DNA from: Zerene cesonia
Taxonomy: Eukaryota; Arthropoda; Insecta; Lepidoptera; Pieridae
Reading direction: 5' to 3'
DNA length: 64,000 nucleotides
NCBI RefSeq assembly: GCF_012273895.1
Contig: NC_052106.1
Coordinates: forward strand, 5,456,001 to 5,520,000
The position numbers were made by a program, and so were the translations under genes. The notes beneath the pieces were generated by a model. It made no database searches and was not told the origin of the DNA. It saw only the letters and a list, made by a program, of their open reading frames with translations. Below, in pieces: positions 37,401-46,400 of the stretch; position 1 is the first letter of the stretch, and the number at the start of each line of letters is the position of its first letter.

Positions 37401-40400
37401 AATGAGGAAGTTATCAATTCGATTGAATTTTTTGTGTCTCTGTTACCTCTTAATTTTTGCGAGGTGAAACGATCTTATAATTTTTCTTTTATTTGTAAGA
37501 AGCTGGTACATCCCATGCGGGCCCATTTAAATTAGTCACTGACAATTCGAAGGCGTTTTCGTTTTGTTTTTGTTAAAAAAACTATTTTCATATGCCGATG
37601 ACTTTTTATTTTATCTAAATTCACACCAGATATAAACTAAGATCTAGTTGAAAACCAGCGCCAGACTCATGTCTGGCACAAGATGAACAAGATCCTTTTT
37701 GGCGGTATTGTGGGACACACCACTATTACATAATTACTTTTTTTTATTGTATTTACTATTCTTCTGATATTATTGTATGATCTTGTGTTATTCTTTCTTA
37801 TTTTTCTTTCATGTAAGTCTTTGTAAGGTTTTTGTTCAATATTATTATGGGGCACAAAAACAAATTGTAATTATATAATACGTATTATTATCATTTTACC
37901 CCATCAATTTAAATACACCTAAAGAAAAAAAAGTTCATAAAACAAAATAATAAATCGAAATGTATTACAGTACTGCATCATACATTCCATGCCCCTTTTA
38001 TACATGCGAAAAAAAAAATCTATACAAATTGTCTATCTATTCGTATAGCGAAAATCCTTATGTTCAGATGTAACACACTGTTAAATACTTTTAATCATAA
38101 GATCATATGAAAATTTATATGACTTAAATTTAGATTCGTATATAAAAGGCCACTCACCAATGGGCACAAACTTATCGAAGCCACCAGTATTTCTAACCTC
38201 CACATAACCGTCAATGTCTTGCAGCGGCAGATCCCGTAGCTCCCATGCGTTCTGAAATTTTGTTCATTTCGAATATTATTTTGATTGAAATAGAAACATA
38301 TCATCATTTGAGAAAACTACACATTTTACATTGTACTCCTGGAAAAATCAGAATCATGGTAAAAAGAGGGAAGCATCTATATCAAAAAACTTTTTCTAAT
38401 ATAATTGATTTCCACCTTAAATACTTCCTAATTTATATATAGATACAGGATTAATATAGAAAATGTGGCTTCGTTCAAGCTTACCGGATCAACCTCAATT
38501 TGCAACGGAGTTTGATATTGCGAGTCAACTGCTCGCATCATGTTTCCATTATACTCCCGGATCGGCGTCATCGGACTGTTGCCCACGCTCAGTCTATCAC
38601 AGTAATTCTGATTGTAATCCTCTTTCCTCGAAGAATTATTACTTAACGCAGACGGAGTCCGAGCAGGAGATAACTTTTCATTCTCCCTATTCCAATACTG
38701 CTCTATATCTATATGCCGAGGGTTCATGTTGCCAATATTGTAATTCACAATCGGAGAAGGCCCTCGAGGCGATGACGACTCACTGAAAATGTTAGGGCTC
38801 CTGAAGACCCTTAAGGTATCCTGCGGTGTGCTTCCTTCGCTTGGCATATATGTCCTATCAGAGAGTACAGGTGAATTTAATTTGTTCATCGCCACTGGAG
38901 ATCTACCAGGCTCGAGCTGTTCAGGTTTTATCAATTGCGGAATCTTCAGAACAGCTCTATTTTCATCATCTCGAGACACAGCTGGCTTGGGCTGGGACTC
39001 CGACATGAGATGTTGGAGCCTATTCACTTGGTTTTCAACAAAACTGTTGGCCCTGGGTGATATCGGTTTCCCTGTATTCTTATATATTGAGTTAGATGAA
39101 GTTTCATTTGTATAGTGTATAGGGTTGTGCGCTTGAGTTAAGCTCTCTGTGTCTGTTTCGAAGCTGTCTCGTGTATCGTACATCATGTAGCCATCTTCGG
39201 AGCATTCCTCGTCATCATCTTCAAGGTCATCAAAGTTGATAGGTGTGTCAGCACCAGGGAAGAATTCACACAGTGCTTTCATTATCTCCACTACCTATAA
39301 TTTTAAAAGATTTTGAAATAATTATTTATTTCATAAGAATGTTCTCATATTGTTTATGGATGGTCAATATATATGATATAGGTCCCCATTACAAAAATAT
39401 AATAGAAGAGATATAGAAATATATAAACTGGAAATGCCAAGAGTGCTAAAATGTTGTGAAGAACATTAGTCTACTTGAGACCAGTGTGATTGGACAGGAT
39501 ACCTGTCATTGCATATAGGCTGTCTATAGATGAATCAGATACCACAATGGGCTTATATTTTTTTTTTTGGACACATATTTGTAAGTATTAGATAATATAG
39601 ATAAATTGCTACGGTTTGGCAAAAAACGTGGGTTACGGGTTTCGAACCCGCGTCTCCTAGTGACTCGTGATTAATTTTTTTCTATTCTTTCAAAATTTCT
39701 CATTTTCTTATTAGATAACATTTTTACAATTTGTAGCCTTATGGCTAAGATTGTATAAATGTTTTACAAGCAGTAAACCGCTAAACCGAAAATCTAACTG
39801 AGCTGCAGTTCGCTTATATATACGAATACTCGATTTCCAAAATTAAAGATGGATTTTAATAGTTGTTATTGCTTTAAGCAGAAAATGAAGATGTAAAATG
39901 TATATTTTTTGTTTTGTTACTCAATAACTCCGTGGGTTTTTAACCGATTGACGCGATTCTTTTTGTGTGAGAGGAATTATTGTACTTTGGTCCCATTTAG
40001 AATTTGTATTGGTAGCTTACGGTTTTTGTACAAAAGAAGGATTTATATCTTCGATAGATATGCTTTCAATAAGCATATGCATTTCTGGACTGGATGGCTT
40101 ATAAGATATTGCATTTCAAAGTATTGCAAATTTTAAATAAAAATAAACAATTTTCTTACTTTCGCCATACTGGGTCTATCGGCTGGTACTTTGTGCCAAC
40201 ATTGAGTCATCAGTTGTTCTATGGGCTCTGGACAACCTTCTATTAAATTTGGCCTTTGACCTGTAATAAAAAATTTTTGAGAATAATCTTCACAATAAAG
40301 ATCTATAATCTCAATGTTTCTTGAATGTTTTTATATGAAANNNNNNNNNNNNNNNNNNNNNNNNNNNNNNNNNNNNNNNNNNNNNNNNNNNNNNNNNNNN

Positions 40401-43400
40401 NNNNNNNNNNNNNNNNNNNNNNNNNNNNNNNNNNNNNNNNNNNNNNNNNNNNNNNNNNNNNNNNNNNNNNNNNNNNNNNNNNNNNNNNNNNNNNNNNNNN
40501 NNNNNNNNNNNNNNNNNNNNNNNNNNNNNNNNNNNNNNNNNNNNNNNNNNNNNNNNNNNNNNNNNNNNNNNNNNNNNNNNNNNNNNNNNNNNNNNNNNNN
40601 NNNNNNNNNNNNNNNNNNNNNNNNNNNNNNNNNNNNNNNNNNNNNNNNNNNNNNNNNNNNNNNNNNNNNNNNNNNNNNNNNNNNNNNNNNNNNNNNNNNN
40701 NNNNNNNNNNNNNNNNNNNNNNNNNNNNNNNNNNNNNNNNNNNNNNNNNNNNNNNNNNNNNNNNNNNNNNNNNNNNNNNNNNNNNNNNNNNNNNNNNNNN
40801 NNNNNNNNNNNNNNNNNNNNNNNNNNNNNNNNNNNNNNNNNNNNNNNNNNNNNNNNNNNNNNNNNNNNNNNNNNNNNNNNNNNNNNNNNNNNNNNNNNNN
40901 NNNNNNNNNNNNNNNNNNNNNNNNNNNNNNNNNNNNNNNNNNNNNNNNNNNNNNNNNNNNNNNNNNNNNNNNNNNNNNNNNNNNNNNNNNNNNNNNNNNN
41001 NNNNNNNNNNNNNNNNNNNNNNNNNNNNNNNNNNNNNNNNNNNNNNNNNNNNNNNNNNNNNNNNNNNNNNNNNNNNNNNNNNNNNNNNNNNNNNNNNNNN
41101 NNNNNNNNNNNNNNNNNNNNNNNNNNNNNNNNNNNNNNNNNNNNNNNNNNNNNNNNNNNNNNNNNNNNNNNNNNNNNNNNNNNNNNNNNNNNNNNNNNNN
41201 NNNNNNNNNNNNNNNNNNNNNNNNNNNNNNNNNNNNNNNNNNNNNNNNNNNNNNNNNNNNNNNNNNNNNNNNNNNNNNNNNNNNNNNNNNNNNNNNNNNN
41301 NNNNNNNNNNNNNNNNNNNNNNNNNNNNNNNNNNNNNNNNGTAATAAATGTTATTTGCAGTTAACAATTTTCTTTTTTCTTTATTACAATATTTATGGCA
41401 AGACTAGGTATATTATCTACCCATAGAGTGTCAATGATCTCTATTCACCGTAACAGGAGTATTCGAGAAGAGATTGTCCGGATTGCATGTCAAATAAAAG
41501 AAGCTGCTAACTTTGATTCAAAATTCTTATATATTTGGATAAATCGCGTTTTACCTAAATCATTTGCACGTCTTAAATGATATTCATTGTAATCCTTAGA
41601 TTTTTTAGAGATCTATGTATACCTTTTCAATGTCATCCCGTAACGTGTTATTAAGTATTTCGATATTATGATGTTTTCAGTTAATGTCAGTTTCATAAAT
41701 ATTAATTTCAATTAATTTAGAACTCGCCACACGCGTCACGTACAATGCATGCATTCTTAATTGTTGATAACAGATTATTGTTTATACATAGTTTATATCA
41801 TTTTGGTTAGCGAATTCGTTTTTTCCGTGTTTTATGGAAATATAAACTGATTTAAACAAACAATTAAGAATGTTCATCATAAATGGTGTTGGATATTTTT
41901 ATCATTATTCATTTATTTATTTTAAAGTTGTGTGTGTTCTGTGTTTTATTATCGTCCTTAGTATAATATGCTTAATGATTTTTAATAAATATTATTTATC
42001 AACTAATTAATTGCATGCATGGATTTCGTTCTTTACTAATATTCTCGATAACGTATGTTTTTTTGTCAAAATGCTTCTTCATAATTTTTGTTCTACGTAA
42101 CTAGAATAACAGTCGTTATCGCATCTATGAATAGCCTCTGATAATCTTTTCCTCATAATTATTGACGTAAAAAACGTTTCTGAACGATTGTTCATCTAGT
42201 TGCGTATACTTTATTAAATTTACTGTGTTTCTCGTAAAGTGGTTTCTAATAAAGCGATTGTTTAGGTGCGTTGAACGTGCCAGTGGGTGACGTGACGGAG
42301 CGCAAGGCGTTGAGGGACAAGCTCAAATGCAAGAGTTTCAGGTGGTATTTGGAAAACATATACCCGGAGAGTCAGATGCCGCTCGATTATTACTATCTGG
42401 GAGAGGTGAGTGGGAAATGTGGAATCCTACTTTCTACTATCCTACTAATATTATAAATGCGAAAGTGTGTAAGGATGTGTGTGTGTGTTGTTGCTCTTTC
42501 ACGCGAAAACTACTGAACCGATTGCCATGAAATTTGGTACGTAGTTAACTCGACAACTGGAATATAATATAGGGAACTTTTTATTCCGATATTCCTTCGG
42601 GATACGGACTTGCGCGGGTGAAACCGCGGGGCGCAGCTAGTGTTCTATAAGTGTTCTTGTTCATTTCAGTTCAATGTTCAATATGGAGTTTCAGGAAATT
42701 GTCATTTTCGGGTTTTATTAGAAAGTTATTTAAAGAATTTTTGGTAACGCTTGGCTATAATCTCAATCAGGTCTCGATTATTAAAAGAGAAAATTGTGAA
42801 ATAACGTAATTAATGGTTTTTTACTGCTCGTTGAACAGATAATAAGAACGCAGGTTTCGCGCGAATTCGCGAAAACAATTTATATTGCCGCCATTCTATG
42901 ATTAATACCGTAATTCATATCCACTGGCTTGTTTTAAAATTGTAACAAATTATATTAGGTACAATTTCCCATTTCCCGTTTGTCCATAAGTATCTGTTTC
43001 ATTTGATAAAACGTTGACAAGGTACATCAACACGTGCTTTAAAACAGACCTTTAGACTGTGTGTAATATATTTTATTGCATATTTTACAAAATAGTTTAC
43101 CGTCCAAATACTAAGATTGTGTTTTATTTTCTGCCTCGAATGTAAATACACGCACGTGAAAAGAGAATAAGGGAAGTTGAAGTCTCTGTTGCAAGCTAAT
43201 GTCTGCATGCTTCTAAATCCCTATCGTCGCCTGCGAACTTTGTACTTTATTATTTAATAAGTATCCAGAAGCTAAAATACTGCATATTTTTTGAACGAGG
43301 TTATAAAACCGATTAAAAGCAAGTATACAATGAAACAAAAAAGAATATGACTAGAGAATAGCTAGCTCCGTCGATTATTGGAAGCGCCTCAATCTAAATA

Positions 43401-46400
43401 ATAGCTTTGCTAAATTTGAAATCCATCCAACACGATTCGAGCTTTGTTAACAGTCGATCAACTTTCACATATACCCTGACCTCTATTTTCGTGCTCTCAA
43501 CTTTTATACTTGTTCTCTCACTGAGATCAAGGTTCGTATCATTTGAATCGCAAAGTAATGTCTGCCATTAGTATTGATTATAGTTCTTTTATGAGACAAA
43601 TCATATTTGTTTGAACTGAATATTGCGAGCTGTGACACATTTCAAGGTTCAGGTATGGCAATGCGCCGATTTGCATTTAAAATACTGCTTCTATTCAATT
43701 GCGAAATAAATGATGCGTTTCTAAGACAATGGATTTCTTTTTCGAAGTGTTAGATTTTACGTATATAACTCTAACATGACTGGCAACCAGACGTGACAGA
43801 ATCGATAATATGTAACATTTTCTGAAACCAGATCATCCTAAATATCTCTTCAATATGTTTTTTTTAATATGAAAACGACGTAAAATCCCAACCTTTAGTA
43901 AAATTTACTTAACTCCATCTTCGGTGATAGGTAGGCATCTGTTTTTTTACTAGTCGAAGCGTGTTAAAATGGTGTGCTTTGAATTTGAAAATAATATATT
44001 ATTAGCATTATGTAAAACAAAAATATGTTAAAATCTTAAATTTAGTCGTCGTGTATTTATGATGATGTACATAATATGGCTATTGACATTATAGAATCAA
44101 TACCTACTAATATCATAACGCTAAAGAGTTTAATTTTTTGTTTGCATGAGCGCGCTCATTAACTCATCAACTACCACTTCACATGGAAAAATTATATTGA
44201 GTTATATCTTATTCAAAGGTTCATTTATCGAGAAAGGCTATACATAGGCGATATAACAATTAACATCACGGTTCTACTAATACAATCGGAACACATGTAA
44301 ATTTTCAAAAATATTACGAATAAAATAAATAATAAACTGGCTTTTTTTGCGAACAGACAAATGCCCTGATCGAAGATAAGATTGCGGGCGGTACATTAGT
44401 AATAGTTGTATCAATCAGTGTTCGATAATTACAATTAGATATGAAAACATTATCAACATACATTTAGCGTAGATAATAAGAAATCACGACGCTAATTCAC
44501 TTATAATATATTACGGCATTTAGATATTAACTCCTTTCCAGGTAATTGCGTTATGTAATGACTATAATGTGTTTTTTTTATTGCACGTCGATAGATTTGT
44601 TGGAGTGTAGTTATATAAATTTAATCTCTAATAAATCCGAAATCAGGAATCAATTGTATAATGTTTATTCATTGATTTAATTAACAGAATACTTCTATAA
44701 TTGTATACATAATCCGTATATTAATTACATCCTACACTTACCACATGTCCTAATTTCATATATTTCTTTTGGTTATTAAAATGTCACACGAGAGAATCTA
44801 GTCACTGTCTTTCAATTCAATTAATATTTCGTAAGAGCGTGCAACTGAGCTAGTGGTTCGTATGATAGTAAGCTATCCCCACCGCCCATGAATATCTGCA
44901 TAGGTAGGACCTCTGCAAAAGGTTTGCCCGCTTGAAGGGATACAGAAAGATTAAGAAAGATTAAGATTTAAGACGGTAATAAGGGGTGGGGAATAGGCAT
45001 CGGGCCTACAGCTCCCACATTCACAGTACGAAACACAGTAACAATCGCTCTGCTTACGGCGCTCTTCTATGAGTATGTGATACCTTCCACGCGTTGAGCT
45101 GGCCTAATTGGTGCCGAAATGTGTTCGACATTCCCATTAAAAATATATGTATATTATTGAACTATTAAATAGTTTAATATAACCAAAAATCCTCTTATCA
45201 TTGACATATATTTATATATACGTGACCTCTAATACGAACATAACGTACAGAAATTTGACAAAAAGAAAGTGTTGGATTGCAAATAGAAAAACATTATATT
45301 TTATAACTTTTCCATTTTACCATGGTATCTTATATTTCAAATGCTCAAATTTCATCGTTTACTTGCATCGTCGATAAATCTAATTGAATACGTTAATGTT
45401 CACTTTAAACTCTTTTAACAAATCTGTTGTGCGTACAGAATTGTACAATGTCCTATTAACTCTGTGTTTTTTGAATAAAACAGTATTTAACCTTAAACAT
45501 AGTTCGTACTCTTTAGGCCAAAAGCAATAAAGCCTAGAAGTGTTGTTATCGTAGTGCCTTTTATATCCACATTTGTTATGCCTTTGAGGACAATAAAATC
45601 ACTATCGATTCAATTATCGAAATCGTAATAACGTGTTAACACAACGATATCACTGCATAAAAATTTGCATTAAATTGGCATGTATTAAGTAATTGATATT
45701 GGTACTTTGCAGATTCGCAACGCTGAGACGTCCAATTGCCTGGACACCATGGGAGGGAAGGCGGGTCAACCTTTGGGTATGGGATACTGTCATGGAATGG
45801 GTGGGAATCAGGTGAACATTTTTGTTTCGAGCTATAAGCTAAGAAGTTGAATAATTAATTACAATTTAATTCGATAAAACGAATGTGTAATAGTAATTGT
45901 GCAGTAGCTCAATCATAATATACATGTTCTAATGTAATCTATAGATAGCAATTGATTAGCTTGTGCTTTGTTTTATCGGTCCTTCGAGCCAGATTGGTGT
46001 TTTTATTGATGTATAATTAATTAACCGCGTTCAATTTAATTTGCATAGCTTTCGTACATTAGTCCCTCGAGCCGAATTTGCTTATGACAACATATTTTAT
46101 GCAAACTTGTTTTGATATTGTCAGGTATTCGCGTACACGAAACGCAAGCAGATAATGTCGGACGACAACTGCCTGGACGCGGCGCACCCGCGCGGTCCTA
46201 TCAAATTGATTCGCTGCCACGGGATGCGCGGCAACCAAGAGTGGACTTATGATACGAAGGTTTGTTGTTATAAAATGTCTGATGATATAACGTGTCATCA
46301 TCATCATGATGTCCGATGATATAACGTGTCATGATCATCATCATGTCTGATGATATAACGTGTATAACTTCAATTTAAAGAGTCTCTTCTCTGTAGAAAC

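Larger units (their letters stand above)
22799..38157. other. Large Tak1 intron (contig B)
   Basis: A 15.4-kb intron. Outside the GC islands (24.4-25.4 and 32.65-32.97 kb), the repeats at 28220, 36403 and 37385, and microsatellites (about 23191 and 32945) it is AT-rich without coding sequence I recognise. Several stretches (about 24.5-25.4, 31.2-31.9 and 32.5-32.9 kb) are almost identical between the two copies, while 29.4-30.5 kb differs much more. Confidence 0.5.
33195..38157. other. Tak1 intron, part without a second copy in the window
   Basis: AT-rich intronic sequence beyond the end of the duplicated alignment, which stops here only because the window ends at the matching point on contig C. 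Holds Helitron copy 3 and one dispersed repeat. Nothing else recognised. Confidence 0.5.
42406..45712. other. Pgant5 intron 9
   Basis: A 3.3-kb intron. It holds a Helitron copy at 42440-42640, starting 35 nt past the donor, a degenerate Helitron-like fragment near 44101-44143, and an old inverted copy of the SINE-like element at 44836-45131. The remainder is AT-rich with nothing recognisable. Confidence 0.55.

Noticed and set aside
38463..39115. Plus-strand frames opposite the Tak1 linker exon
   Set aside because: Shadows of the minus-strand 810-nt coding exon.
40303..41426. Long open frames crossing the second N gap
   Set aside because: Same artefact of 1000 N.
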